Assembly: GCF_030272615.1 (NCBI RefSeq)
Contig: NC_081409.1
Location: 651,962,468 to 652,026,467 of the forward strand
Length of the DNA: 64,000 nucleotides
Direction of reading: 5' to 3'
DNA from: Cryptomeria japonica
Lineage: Eukaryota > Streptophyta > Pinopsida > Cupressales > Cupressaceae
The notes under the pieces are model-generated. The model made no database searches, was not told the origin of the DNA, and saw only the letters and a list, made by a program, of their open reading frames with translations. Below, in pieces: positions 12,578 through 25,898 of the stretch (positions are counted from its first letter, which is position 1; the number at the start of each line of letters is the position of its first letter). Made by a program: the position numbers and the translations under genes.

Positions 12578-12900
12578 TGTTAGGAATTAGGTGTTGTACA
12601 CCTTGCATAATGATAATAATGCTTTTATTATTTTTTAAGTTTGTGGTGCATCTAGGGGAACTTAGATGGATATGCATCATGTAGAGATTCCATTCTTGGG
12701 GCCACTTGATGAGTTGTATTGTAAAATTGGGATTTATCATATTGTATTCATTTAATATTGGGGAATGTATTTATTAATAAAGAGAAAAATTAGTACCCAA
12801 TATTAAATGTGGGGTCAGTTGTTTGTAATCCCATGGTATTAGTCATGTGATTTTAATCTAATATAACTTGGTGATTTTGTGGGAGCTTGATTCTATAAAA
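12578..12900 (+). repeat. Left LTR of the copia-like element (conserved part)
   Basis: Begins TGTTAGGAATTAGGTG and shares gttgtacaccttgcataatg, tagagattccattctt and attaaatgtggggtca with the right copy. Similarity stops just after CTATAAAA (12893-12900), which would be the LTR TATA box; the R/U5 part is diverged or longer than annotated. Confidence 0.7.
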
Positions 12901-15900
12901 TAGTGTTTGTACTACTACTAGTGGCTATAAAACCGACCCATTTTTCTATGCATCCCCCCATGCAAGGTGAATAAATTAAATCGCCAATGTACTTTTTATT
13001 AAATTTTTTTAATAAGACATTAAAAAATGTTACCAATGTTTTTTAGACTTTTTTCCTAAAAAATATTTAATGTAATTTGAATGGGGGCTCAAGTCCGTCT
13101 GACCCCCAATAGATATATACTTTTTTTATATTGAAATTTCATATATAAGTGGATTGGAGAAAATTTTAAATCTATGTATATCTATTTACTTGCATATAGT
13201 CTAATGCGTTGTATTTTTTCCGTAGAGCATAACTTCGGCATATGATGTTGAATTTTTTACTTCTTATAGTTGTTGGAAAGGAGACTAAGAGAATTATGTA
13301 GTAGTGTAATTGTTTTTTCTAAAATTTTCTCTTTTGATAGTGAAATGATTGCTAGAAGTTAGATGCACCTTTTTGGCTTTGAGAGGTCATAACTTGAGAA
13401 AATGGAATCATATTTGGGACTTCTAGTAGTCAAAAGTTTTTTTTTGTTCAAAACACTACACAGTAGATCAGATTGGAGCTGATTTAATATAATTTATTTC
13501 TATTATTCTAATCTAAGTTGTTTATGGGTTCTTTTAACTATAATGTTATTATGAGTTTATGGTGAATTAAATCTTGGAGATTTGGAACTTGTGTCATTAT
13601 ATACTCTATAAATTATATCTCATATTATTCTCATGTTAACATGGTTATCATTATTTGACTTGGATTTGTATGTTGCATTGTTGTGTCTACAAGTTGTGTA
13701 GTGTTATAGACAACTTATACTTGCAAGTTAAATATATGGCTTGGATATGGCTTGTCTATTCCCATAGAAATTTCATTACTGATCTATATTTAGATTGGTG
13801 GCTTGGTTTAGCCATTTGGTTTGTTGATTTCGTGACCATATTGAGAAGGGGAGATGGTGTTACTAGGTATAGTCATGATGGAGGACCTACATTGTTCATT
13901 ATGTTATTCTTATAGTTGTGACGTTGAGAGTTACATCATTATTTAGGTGGAGGTGATCATGATGCCATGGATGTTCCTAGTGGGACTTTGGACTAACATG
14001 GTTGTATTTACAGGAGCTTTTTTGATGGTGATGGTTATAGATTCTTGATTTGTTATAGAATTGTATCTTCTTGTTTGTGGGTTATTATTTTACTTTGGCT
14101 TTTGTGATCTCATGATATTCTTTTGAGTTCTTTTAATATGTGAGGGATTTTGTTGATTGTTTGTTAGAGGGTGTTTTATCATGATTTCATGGATAGAATG
14201 ATCTAACATATTTCAATCGGAGCTTATGTCAGTAATGTATTAGCAATGTAGGTATGAATCCTGATAGATGGTTTGTTAGCAGTTTTGTATCTACTTGGCT
14301 TGGAGATATTGGTTTCACTTTATAGTATTGACATTTTTATTTTATGTGTGTACACTTGGATGACCTTTATTTAGAAGATGGTTATCATGGTGCCATGGAG
14401 ATATTCATATTGTAGTTTAATTAAATCTTGTGGTAACATGATATGGATTCACCATTTGATAGTTTATGATCTTCTTTAGTCTTGTATATGTTTCGAGGAG
14501 TCCTTAGATCCTGTTACTTTAGGAGGGATTTTCGCATTTGTAGGTTCACTTGTAGGAGATGGTTATCTTCATGATTATTAGATATAGTTGAAATCTTGGA
14601 GCCATGAAGGAGTCATGAAGTCTTTGGTTGAAGTGTGGTTCATGCTTTCATTTGACATGTTATCCTTGTTTTATAGGATGGTTTGTGTCATGGTATACTC
14701 TTGATTGTGTATATTATGCTTTTGGCATGATATGGTTATTTTATATATTCATATGGAGCATGTTATCTCCTTGGAAGGGATGGTTAGATCATGTTGTCAT
14801 GTTTATGTTCATAATTATATGGTTGGAGTTTTGACATTGATCTCGATTGGTTCTATTGGTATTGAGTACATGATCATTTTATTGATTACTTGATGATGGC
14901 ACTATGTTGTATTTTGGATTTTGGCCTACATCCATTGGTTATATGCTCTCATGGATGCTTCAAGACATACAAGAGGCTTGTAGTTCTCTTATGATTTAGA
15001 AACATGTGCTGAGATGAATAATCTTGATGAAGTTTATAATAGAAAGTATGAGAAGCCTATACCTTGGTTGGACGTGAGTTCAACATGGGCCTAGGAGGTG
15101 TTTGTTCTTAGATGAGTCACAATAACTTGGATGTCTTGGAAGAACATTATCATTCACCACTCTTGGTCTACTCGATGCTTTACTACTTGAGAGGCATTGC
15201 CCATTGTTAATTTTAGGTGCATTATGATTTATGCTTTGTCTTCTTATGTATTTGGATCTTGATCTATAGTTCTTTGTGTCTTAATGGTTCAATTGAGGAT
15301 TATATGGCATGCTTATCTCCTTATGCATTGTGGTTCATTTATGATGGTTTTCATTGATGTTGAGTTTAGGACATGGTATTGGGATTATTCCCTTGGATTA
15401 GGAATGGATATTTGGTAATATGTTTTTGTTTAGAGAGGCTTACATCCACATTTATTATATGATAAATATAGTTTACTTGATCTTATGTGATTTAATGGAT
15501 GGATGTTGGTTATGATATATTTTTTGGGGGGTTTTATGGAGGAGATCATACTTGACATAGTTGACATTTAGATGTGTATTTAGAAGGACATGCTATAGGT
15601 TTTGATTTTCACTTTCTCTCTTTGGTTTTGTTTATCTTCCTATATGTTTGGTTTGACATTAAATTGGATTTGAGGTTTGCATTTACCTATTTTGATCATG
15701 TGGGAGATGACATGGGGGTTCCTTTATCTCTTTCCTTTGTTGGGCATGGAGAACATGGAAGAGTTATGGAGACTTGTGGTGAGAATTATACTTGTAGAAT
15801 ATTAGTTTACAAGTTATTCATATTGTTTTGGACATTCCTTGATACTACATGGTTATGATTACACTTTCCATATGATGCTACTAGTGGATCTTTGGATGTA

Positions 15901-16434
15901 TTGAGAATTTTTAGATTTGACATTATCTATGCAATAGGAGTTTCTAGTTGTATATGTGATAGGTATGTCACTTGGAGCTTATGATTGCGTGTTGTGGGTT
16001 GTATATATTGTCAACATGAGATTCACTTGATATATTCTATATACCTTGGACGTATGGATAGTTGGATTTGTTAGCATTTTCAATGAGTGTTATTTCAGCT
16101 ATAGATATTGGTTATTACTAGCTATACTGGTGTATATTGATACCTTTGGATTGAGTATTTACATTTTGGATATCAATTGGGATAGGACTTATGCTTTGTT
16201 ATGACAGATTGTGTGGCTTCTCTTTGGATGGCTTCTTTTCTTCATGTAGTGGTAGTGACATGATGAAGGATGAGAGCATTTATGTTTGATATTATGGTTA
16301 ATTTATTTCTTGTTGTAAGTATCTTGATAAATCACATGGAACACTTTGATTCCTTGATGATATATGTGGCTAGATAGATCATTCCCTTATAAATGATTGA
16401 GTTTACATTTTGCCCCTTATGCAATACATACAAC

Positions 16435-16443
16435 AAGTGGGAG
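16435..16443 (+). other. Polypurine tract of the copia-like element
   Basis: AAGTGGGAG sits directly before the TG that opens the right LTR. This is the usual position and wording of the plus-strand primer in plant copia elements. Confidence 0.6.
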
Positions 16444-16758
16444 TGTTTTGAGTTAGGTGTTGTACACCTTGCATAATGTTAATAATTTATTATTATTTAA
16501 TATGTGTGTGGTGCACATAGGAGAACCTAGATGGATATGAATCACATAGAGATTCCATTCTTAGAGCCACTTAATGAGTTGTATGGTAACATTAAAATTT
16601 GTCTGTATTTATTTAATATCCAAAAGATCAGATTAATAATGTGAAAAACGAGTACCTAATATTAAATGTGGGGTCAATGGTTTGTAATCTCATGGAATTA
16701 GTCACATGGGTTTATGTGATACCACTTGGTGGTTTTGTGGGAACTTAATTCTATAAAA
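16444..16758 (+). repeat. Right LTR of the copia-like element (conserved part)
   Basis: Begins TGTTTTGAGTTAGGTG and is collinear with the left LTR up to CTATAAAA (16751-16758). Past this point the two differ. Confidence 0.7.
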
Positions 16759-16829
16759 GCAACTACAAGGATTATAGTTTTTTAAAGTTGGTAGGTTAGA
16801 AAGTTAGCCAAGTTAGCATTTGTGGAGGT

Positions 16830-17254
16830 TTGAAGCAATTATGCATCAAAGAGTTTCAAATGACAAAAACTATTCAATGTTGATGAAGAATAAAAATTAA
16901 TTTATATAATTGATTCAAATGGATTTTTTTATTCTACTTTTATTTACTTTTTCCCATAGAAATATTTTTACCACTATGCCAAAGTGCAAGTCAAGAGTCT
17001 AAATATTCTACTCAAATACTTTTTATTCAACTACTAACATACATTGAAAAGATTAAATATTAGACAAAGGTTAAGGAAGAACAAACATTTTTTATTTAGG
17101 GCTTTCTTTAGATGTTCTAAATTGCATTCAAAAATTCCTTTTGGAAATATAGGAGTGTTTTCATTAAGTTTTGAAGCCTTGTTGAGTAATTGTCATATAC
17201 ACTTATTTATAATGAGTCTTCTAATAGAATACAATGAGATTTGTTGATTATAAT
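16830..17254. repeat. Local duplicated segment, copy B (left part)
   Basis: Collinear with about 49185-49580. Shared landmarks are 'tattcaatg.tgatgaa.aataaaaa', 'gtctaaatattctact' and 'aatgagatttgttg'. It is cut at 17254 by the solo LTR. Confidence 0.6.
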
Positions 17255-18934
17255 TGTAGACATCGAAAAGTTGCACAACAAATTAAGTGAATTTTATTCA
17301 TTTAATTATCCCTATTTCTTCCAATTAATTAATTAAGATTTAATTAATATCTCCATTTCTCTAAATTAATCAAATTAAAGATTTGATTAATATTTCACTT
17401 CCTCTATCATAGCAATTTAATTAAATTTACATTTAATTAAAATCATCTTCCCATTTAATTAAATTTACATTTAATCAAAATCTCCATTTATCCCCTTTCC
17501 CCTTTTAATTAAATCCACATTTAATTAAAACCCCTTTTACATTTAAATAGATCTAAATTTATTTAAAAATACCCCCACTTGCAAAATCCTACAAATGCAA
17601 GTTGCAACCAAAAATTGAATTAAATTAATTTTATTTTAATTAAATTCTTTTTTCTTCACCCACTTGAAAAATCCTACATCTCCCACTTGCCTCCTAAACC
17701 TCTTCTAGAGCCTTCTAGATTCTTCTAAACCCTTTTAATTAGTCTAATCAACTTCTAGTCATGTCCATTCCCTAAACTTGAGGAGGTCACTTCTCAAATT
17801 TCGAAGAAAGTCTTCTAAATGCATTTAAGATTTTATTTCCTTCAACAAGCTAACTTGTTTAGTTCCCCAAATTTGGAAGGACTCTTACAAATTTGTCCCC
17901 AAAGTCTTCCTAACCATTAATGGTTAAATCAACCTTCCCACAAAGTTAAATACCTTCTCTCTAACTTAACCCTCAACTAACCCAAGGGTCTCATCATGTA
18001 CTTATGGCTTTGACCCTAGTTATCTTATTAACCCTTGCACAAGAGTTTACCCCTTGGGTAAAGGCTTTATCCATTGGTTAACCACTAACCTAACCATAAC
18101 CTTACCTCCTAAGGTAACCTCCATGTCTCCTCAAGCATTTAATGCCTCTTACATCTCCTCTCAAGCCACCTCTTGTTGACAATTGTGACCATTTCATTGG
18201 TGATAATTGTAAACATAGATTGAGTAACTTTCAATCCTAGCCCTTGTTGAGATTATTCAATCTCAACCCTCCATTGCCCTATTTTCCCTATAAATAGAGC
18301 CCATTCATTCTTCACAATAATCAAGTCTTTTGTGCATCAAACTTATAGTTATTTTGCAGGTTAAGGAGTTCTTTTTGTTATCTTCAAGCATCAATAATTC
18401 ATCTGATAGTTTTTAGTTTAATTAAGCTTAAATGTATATCCTTTTCTAGCTTAATTAACTCATCTAGTAGCATTTAATCTTCAATTTGGAATTAACCTAG
18501 CTTCATATCTTCATCATCTTGAGCATTTAGTCTTGCATCTTGCATTTCATCTTAATCCACCATCTTATCTTTCACTAGGATCTTAGTTGCATCCATTTTG
18601 ATCCTAGAATCACTTAAATCTCATTCCCTAGGTTGTCATCCAAGAGAGCAAGTGCTCTTCCAAGTGAGGGACACCTTGAATCTTGAGGATATTTAGAGAT
18701 AGAGGAACAAGGAATGTACTTAGAGTTTGGTTTTCCAAAGTTAGCTTCTTGGTTTTGGATTTTGATTTCTAACCTCTAACATAATGTTTCATGTGTATGT
18801 TTGAATTGTTCTTCTCTATTGCAAGTTGATCCCATATTTCTGGCATACAATAACTATTCTATCCTAATTCTTTATGTTTTGTGTATTCATATTTATGTAA
18901 GCTACTTTATTTGACCCATGGACACACACCTACA
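17255..18934 (+). mobile_element. Solo LTR splitting segment B
   Basis: Starts TGTAGACATCG and ends CACCTACA, giving a 5-bp terminal inverted repeat TGTAG/CTACA. It contains AATTAA-rich and pyrimidine-rich blocks and one TATA box. No second copy, primer site or coding region adjoins it, so it is best read as a solo LTR left by recombination. The flanking bases do not give a clean 5-bp duplication, so the exact ends carry some doubt. Confidence 0.55.
18288..18297 (+). promoter_or_regulatory. TATA box of the solo LTR
   Basis: CTATAAATAG, preceded by a C/T-rich stretch and followed by 'agcccattcattcttcaca', the classic plant LTR promoter layout. Confidence 0.5.
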
Positions 18935-19737
18935 TAAAATTTATCTCTGCACAACCCAAAGGACTAACTTCACCATTTTATTCATTTATCATCCAAAAAT
19001 GTTATATAATCTTTTCAATTAAATTTTTAAAAATATTTCTATTTTATCCCACTCTAAAAATATTTTAATAACTTAAGTTTGAAATTTCTCAAATTTAATG
19101 CTAAGGTGATGTATAATGAAATAAAGTTTATTTTATTAATATCAAGAAAATGGATCATTGAGCATATGGAATGTAACATCAAATTTAGCTTAGTTTAAAA
19201 TTATAACAAAGGTTTAATGTTATGCACATGTATAATATGTGGCATTATTATAAGTGAACTAGAATGAAACAAAAAAATACTTTAATTTTATCACAATATT
19301 TTGATAGGTTTCAATTTCATAATGCATTAACAAATCATTTAGTAACACCTATTATAATCAAAATCTTAATTAAAATTAAATATAAGTTTAAGTATTTGTC
19401 TATTTAAGAACAACCATTTGTTTCAATAACATTATACTTCTCAACTTTTATCTTATATTAGATTATTAATTAATCTTTTGATACTTTATAATATTAGTAA
19501 AAATAATTTTTTCCACAAAATCTTAAAAATTGAATGTCATTTATTATACATCAAATTTAAAAAATGATATAATTTCTACACATTATATCTTTAAATAAAT
19601 TATAATATATATATTTATTATACATTTCAATAATTTAATTTTATACATTTAAAAAATATTTTAGAAAATGCTAAATTATTTATTTAATAATAATATGCTA
19701 TTTATTATAATAATTATTGTAAAATATAAGTAATGCG
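18935..19737. repeat. Local duplicated segment, copy B (right part)
   Basis: Collinear with parts of A (from about 1946) and C (from about 49780). Landmarks are 'caattaaatttttaaaa', 'tttaatgttatgcacatgt', 'aacaaatcatttagtaacacc' and 'tattagattatt'. It is cut at about 19737 by the start of the LINE. Confidence 0.6.
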
Positions 19738-19745
19738 AAGCAAAG

Positions 19746-21589
19746 ATGGCTTTGTGATTTTTGCTACGAAAACTCCCAGACCTCGAACGACATAAATGGT
19801 TTTTTGAGGGAACTAAGTATGCGGTCTTGGCCTGCAACCCGGGGAACTGGGCACCCTCGCCTCAAGCTAAGTCTTAATGGCAGTTGGTGAAACCTAGGAG
19901 GTATCGGAGGGTAGTAGTGAAAGATATTCCTTTTTTCTAGAAATGGTGATCAGGGTAAACATAATACCCGTCACCAGGGAGGCTCTTTCAAGTTTTCTAT
20001 CTCCAACAAGTTCATCCATTTGCAGAATCTTGAAAAAGGTTTTATAAAACCAGTTCCCCGAGTCAAGCTAAATACAAATAATGATATACATAAAGGAAAA
20101 ATGGATAACTGGAGGTCAGGTGGTATTCATACCAGACCTAGGGTTTCCATGAAAGAAGGCAAGAAAATTGTGCCTCCTCCCAAACCCTTGGCGATTAAGT
20201 CGAAGAAGAATATGAGCCCTAATTCAGAAATGGTGAATGTAATGGAAACCAATGACAGTTTGGTTGAAAGGATTAAAAAATCTTGCAAAACATTTGGGGT
20301 TTTTTCTAGATGGTGCAGACTTGGAGTCATGACAGAAGCAATTGCAGATTGGTTTAAGTCTTCCTTCAATTGTATAGTAAGTATATCTATCATGTCTGAG
20401 GGTTTTCTTTATATTGATTGTGGAAATGAAAGGCATCAGGATGAATTCTTAATAGGTAAATCTCTAATTTTTAAAGGCTTTGATTTTAAATTTTTAGAAT
20501 GGAAACCTTCTTTCAATCTAATTAAATTAAAATATTTCAAAGTAGATAGACCGGTTATGATCCTTAACTTACCAATAGAATTAATGGATATGGAAATTAT
20601 TAGGAAAATAGGTAATCACTTAGGAAAATTGGTAGAGATTAGTGACAAAAATAGAAAGTATTTTAATTGTGTATTGATATTAACATGGATATTAGTGTGA
20701 ATTCACTCAGCCCCATTGAAATTAGAACTAGGGAGTCGTCTTTCTTAATCTACCCTAAATTTTATGAAGGGTCTCTAGATCTAGAGAAATCCCTAAGCTG
20801 GATATCTATCTCAATTTGGAACAAGGAGGTTTTGTGATCAAGGAGAATACTTTGCCGAGTAGGAAATCTGATGGGGTGGAAGAGGGAGAAATTATAGAGG
20901 ACCAGAGTAGGGATTAGGGGAAGAATCCTTCTCCTTTACAAACCCATGAGGATATGTTGATGGATAAGTAGGGGATGGTTTCTGACTCTAAGGTAGTTAA
21001 AAATCCAGTTAGTAAGGGTGAACCCATTCCTGATACTGATGATCGGGAAGCCTAGGAGAAGGGCGTATTTACTCTTATCCCTGATCTAAATGCTGGTTTG
21101 GATGTCTAGAGCAATTTGGGAGATAATGGCTCCTCCCAACCAATGGATGCCCCCAATAGTCTGGATAAGGCTGAACAAGAGGAAGATCAAGCTCGCAAAG
21201 AGGAAGAGGTAAACTGCATTATAAACTATTTATGTGACTCATTCATTGAGGATATTATGGAAAAACTACTGGATCAAATAGTAGATAAGGATGAGCTTGA
21301 ACTTTAGAAAAGATTCCTAAGAAAAGGGATTATGAATTTTACTCATTCCCTTGAGGTCTTTGATATGGAAGCCCTCATTATAGAATTAGATAACAAAGAA
21401 AATGAAGCCTTAGGTATTGAACTATGGGCTAAGGAAAAATCCACTTTGGATTGTGCTAAGCTCTACAAATTGAGAGGCAAAAAATCCTTATCAAAGCTGG
21501 GAGCCAATGATGGTATAGCAGAAGGTAAGGTTAAACTCATGGAAATGTTTCATGTAGGGAAGTGGAAGTTCCTTCCCACAGAACTATGA
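19746..21589 (+). pseudogene. LINE ORF1 (nucleic-acid binding protein), broken
   Basis: ATG at 19746 opens MAL-stop-FLLRKLPDLERHKW. The longest open piece is 20020-20700 in a shifted frame, with a region like the DUF4283 domain of plant LINE ORF1 proteins (SRWCRLGVMTEAIADWFKSS, then GFLYIDCGNE). The last open piece (21332-21589) ends in TGA overlapping the ORF2 ATG. ORF1 proteins of this class bind LINE RNA. I did not see a complete CCHC zinc knuckle in the surviving frames. Several stops can be explained by single transitions from Trp or Gln codons. Confidence 0.65.
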
Positions 21590-24500
21590 AAGTAGTATCA
21601 TGTAATGTTAGGGTTTTAAATGCCCCTAACAAACAACGGATAGTCAAACACTATCTATCCATCTATAGTCTTGATTTAGTTATGTTATAGGAAACCAAAT
21701 TAGAAAATGTTGACTTAGCCTCCTTTGGTAATGACTAGGCTCCATACATATTACAGGGGCTCCAGCCAATGGAGCCTCTAGAGGTCTGGCCATTATTTGG
21801 GATCCACGCAATATTAGATTCTCATTATTAGAGTTTTGAAGTAATTGGATGAGTGACAGGGTTACTAGCTTGAAAAACAAACTAGATTTAATCATTATTA
21901 ATGTGTATGGGCCAACTCTCAATGAGAATAAAAAGAGAGTTTGGAAAGAAATCAAGGAATTCACAAACTCCCTAGATCAGTTTTGCATTTTAGGAGGTGA
22001 CTTTAATGCAATTATGAACCAACATGAAAAGTGAGGAGGCTTAGGTAAAATCTCTAGGGAAACTTTAGACTTTGTAGATTGGGTCCATTGATGTGGTCTG
22101 ATAGAGATTAATATGGTTAAGGATGCCTATACCTGGAACAATAGAAGGTTAGGTTTTAGTAACATAGCTGAAAAACTAGATAGGTAGTAGTCTAACTAAC
22201 TTCCCATTTACCTTAGAAGCCTCAATTTTACCTTTCTTAGGATCGGATCATTTCCCAATCCAACTTAACATTATGGGTGACTCAGGACCAAGAAGATACC
22301 CTTTTAAATTCGATCATATGTGGCTGAAAGATGATAATATCCTTAAACTCCTTGAGGATTGGTGGATCAAGGCAGAGGTTTCCGGATCAGGGATCTATAA
22401 GGTAGTCAATAAACTTAAGATAATTAAGCAGAAGCTCAACCTCTGGAATAAGGATCATTTTGGTAATATTTATGACAAGAAGGCCTAGGAGGAAACTGAG
22501 TTAGCAAAGGTAAATGAAGTAGTGATGAGGCATGGGATGGATGAAGCTTTGTTTCTAAGAGAAATGAAATTCCTTCTTGAACAAGAAAATATTCTTGCAA
22601 AAGAAGAGGTCTTTTGGAAACAAAAATCTAGGGAGACGTGGCTGGATGAGGGTGATAACAACACTAAATTATTTGACAATAGTGTGAGACATAGGACAAT
22701 CATCAACTGAATTTCTAAGCTTAAGATGAGTGTCATCTCTGAGGTGGAGGATCCTAAATTCATAGCGAGGGAGGCTGTAGACTTTTTTTCCCTTATTCTC
22801 AATTCTGACTAGAGCCCTCTTTGCTTAGACCAAGACGAGTTTATTAAATGTATTCCAAGATTACTCACTAAGGAGAAAACCTATAATCTGACTGCTAAAT
22901 TCTCTTTAGAGGAAGTAGAAGCAGCTCTTATGCAGATGAGTCTAGATAAATCCTCTGGTCAGAACAACTTTTCGACTAGTTTCTTTCAGAAATGTTGGTC
23001 CTTCATAGGAGAGGAGGTGATGGTAGCCCTTTAAGGCATGATAAAATTAGGTAATATCCTCAAAGAAATTAATAATACTTTTCTGGTCCTCATCCTAGAG
23101 AAGGAAAAACTTGATTTCTTTGATGATTTTAGACTCATTGCCTTGTGCAACACCATCTATAAGATTTTTACTAAAACTTTAGCTAATAGGATTCAGAAAC
23201 TCCTTGCTCTTTTGATTAGCAAGGAACAAACGGGTTTTGTTCCTAGAAGGTCTATTTATGACAGGGTTATTATAGCTCAGGAGGCCATTCACTCTGTCCA
23301 AAAGAATGGAACCCCTAGTATGTTCTTAAAATTAGACATTAGGAAAGCCTACGATAAGGTGGATTGGAGATTCTTGTGCAAATTCTTATAAGACTTTGGA
23401 TTCCCCTCTTCATGGATTAACTTGATATTCGAATGTATCTCAACGCCTAAATTCTTAGTGTTAGTCAATGGAACTCTTAAAGGTTTTTTAAGCTCTTCTA
23501 GGGATCTAAGACAAGGAGATCCCTTATTTTCTTTTCTCTTCATCATTATGGTAGAATCATTGGGGAGAGCGATCTCTAAAGCAAGGGAAAGCAGTCAAAT
23601 TTTAGGAATTAGAATTACCAGCAACCTAGACCCTACCATGCATTAACAATTTGTGGATGATACTATGTTATGCAAGCTCAGTGATTTAGGAGAAGCGAAG
23701 GCTTTTAAGCAGATCCTAGATTCTTACTCTAAGGCTTCTAGACAGGAAATCAATCCATCTAAATCTGAAGTCTTCTTTTTTAATACTAAGGTCTGCTTAC
23801 AAAATGACCTTTGTAGAATTTTGAATTTTAATATGGGAAGGCTCCCCTACAAGTATTTAGGTCCACCCCTAGATAAGGGTAAAGGTTCGTCAAATTTTTG
23901 GGCTTGAGTGATAGATAGGATTAGGAGTAAGGTAGCAACCCGGAAAGGCAAGTGGCTATCCTCTGTAGGAAGAGCCACTATGGTCAAATCAGTTTTGGCT
24001 ACAATTCCCATCTATCAGTTATCATGTATCAACCTCCCCCAGTCCAAAAAGGAAATACTAAATAGACATCTTAGGTCTTTCTTTTGGCAAGGGGCTGAAG
24101 AGAAGAAAAAGATCTCCCTTATAGCCTGGGATAAGATTTGTATGCCAAAGTCAGTTGGGGGTATCGAGATTAAGAATATTAAGGATTAAAGAAGAGCACT
24201 AAGGGCCAAATTAGTTTGGAGAATGGTTAGATCTTTTCACCTCAAGTGGGCTCAAATATTATTCCACAAATATCTTCAAGGTAGAGACCACACTAGCCTC
24301 TTTAGGGACTCTTCTCCCCTGAGAGGCTCATGCATTTGGAACATTATGCTGGAATGCAAGAAAATTATTTTAGACAAATTATCATGGAATTTAGGCAATG
24401 GAAAAAAAGTCCTTTTTTGGACTATTTCTTGGGTTGATTTCAAAGCCCTTCATGAGAGTACTAATCTGGATTCATCCAGAGTAGTGCTAGAATCTGTATG

Positions 24501-25755
24501 GGGCAGGTATGTTAAGGATTACATATTGCCAATTGATGGGGACCTAGCCAAGGGCTGGATTTGGAAATCTCTAGATCATGTGGATATCCCAGTAAGGGAG
24601 AAACTGTTGCTCCAAGACATCCTTAATAAGAGGATGGTGACTTTCAAGTTGGCATCAGACACTCTTGTCTAGGATGGATCAAAATTAGGAGAATACACCT
24701 CAAAAGATGGATATAATCTCCTCCTTAGTCAACAACTTTCCACAACCACTCCTGTCCCCTTAGTTTTGTGTTGGGATAATATGTGTCTACCAAAGGTAGG
24801 AGTGTTTTCATGGTTCTCCCTCCATAACAAAATTCTAATGGTAGACAGATTTAGAAAAATGGGCTTTGAAGGTCCCAGCAGATGCCCTTTATGTGAAAAG
24901 GAAGAAGAAGATAAGGATCATATCCTCCTTAGTTGCAATTATGCCTCCAATTGTTAGCTTTGGCTATGTAACAAATTAGGATGGAGCTCATCCTTTCCAA
25001 ATTCCATTGTTGGAATGTTTCAAGCATGACCCATTCTATATTAGTGCTCCCTCTTTGGAGGACTTTGGAAACTGACTCCATCTCTAGTTATCTGGGAACT
25101 TTGGAAGGAATGTAATAGAAGACTCTTCAAGGATAAAAGATTGTATTGGCTTCAACTTGTGAATAAAATAGAAGCCTCAATTGTAGAAACCCTTGATAGC
25201 AGAACTTCTAAATTTTTAGCAATCTCTCAAAGATGACATTCTGGGATGAGAAGATGAGAGACAAATGGTTAGGTTTGAAGATCCCTCCCTTTGTAGGAGT
25301 TAGAAATTCTAACAAAAAGGAGTTGAGAGAAGCCTATAAATGGATGGTCCCTAAAAAGGGTGGGTAAAGTTTAACTTCGATGGAGCTTCTTGGGGGAATC
25401 TAGGTCCTATAGGAATTGGGTGTTGTTTGCATAATGAGGTTGGTAGGGAACTAGCTAAGTTAGCCAAACCTATAGGGATCAAATCCAATAATAAAGAAAA
25501 GATCTTAGCTAGTGGAAGGTCTCCTCTTATGTCAAAAATAGGGGTATCAACAAGCTCGCCATTGAAGGAGATTCAACTATTATTGTCAATGGCCTTAGAA
25601 AAGGTTCTCTTCCTAACTGGAAGTTGAATGCTATATTATCAAGAGCTCTTAGCCTCCTCAAGGAGTTCAAGAAAATGACCATCAATCATATCTATAGAGA
25701 AGGTAACTCCAAGGCAGATGAATTAGCTAATGCAGAGTTGATGGACAGTTCATAA
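21586..25755 (+). pseudogene. LINE ORF2: endonuclease, reverse transcriptase, RNase H; broken
   Basis: Starts MKVVSCNVR at 21586. Endonuclease landmarks are ETKLENVD and LGGDFNAI. The RT is near 22900-23900, with GFVPRRSIYD, KLDIRKAYDKVDW, RQGDP and the catalytic FVDDT. A zinc-binding region CPLCEKEEEDKDHILLSC follows near 24880. A C-terminal RNase H begins KFNFDGASWG near 25368 and ends HIYREGNSKADELANAEL near 25740. At least a dozen in-frame stops plus frameshifts (near 21755, 22190 and 25500) inactivate it. The RT core motif and the RNase H Asp residues are still readable. It belongs to a different LINE branch from the minus-strand LINE at 57748-63697, which lacks RNase H. Confidence 0.8.
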
Positions 25756-25898
25756 GTTAAGATAGAGCCCTCCTCCTTAAGTATCAACTGTAAGGTTTGG
25801 ACTCTTTGGCTTCTAGTCTCGATTAGCTTGGTTGTGGGTTCTCCTTGGGGATTTGTCCTTTGCTAAGTTTAAGATGGTTAAGTCTAGATCGTAGGTAG

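Larger units (their letters stand above)
12578..16758 (+). mobile_element. LTR-flanked, copia-like non-coding element
   Basis: Two direct repeats (12578-12900 and 16444-16758) bracket about 3.5 kb. The right repeat is preceded by AAGTGGGAG, a typical copia-type polypurine tract, so the element reads on the plus strand. The interior is T- and G-rich on this strand, has only short ORFs (longest about 95 codons), and shows no gag, protease, integrase or RT that I recognise. I could not find a tRNA-iMet primer site. It therefore looks like a non-autonomous or thoroughly decayed element. Confidence 0.65.
19738..25898 (+). mobile_element. L1-type LINE, decayed, interrupted by the Athila-like element
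   Basis: Gene order is ORF1 then ORF2 with endonuclease, reverse transcriptase, zinc-binding and RNase H domains, the usual order of a plant L1 LINE with RNase H. Both ORFs carry many stops and several frameshifts. The 5' end lies where segment B stops, about 8 bp before the ORF1 ATG. The 3' end is not seen: an LTR element enters at 25899, and the LINE's tail may resume after 37274 but I could not recognise it there. Confidence 0.8.

Noticed and set aside
13655-15858. Several ORFs of 60-95 codons inside the copia-like element
   Set aside because: Low-complexity, T-rich translations in various frames with no resemblance to gag or pol.
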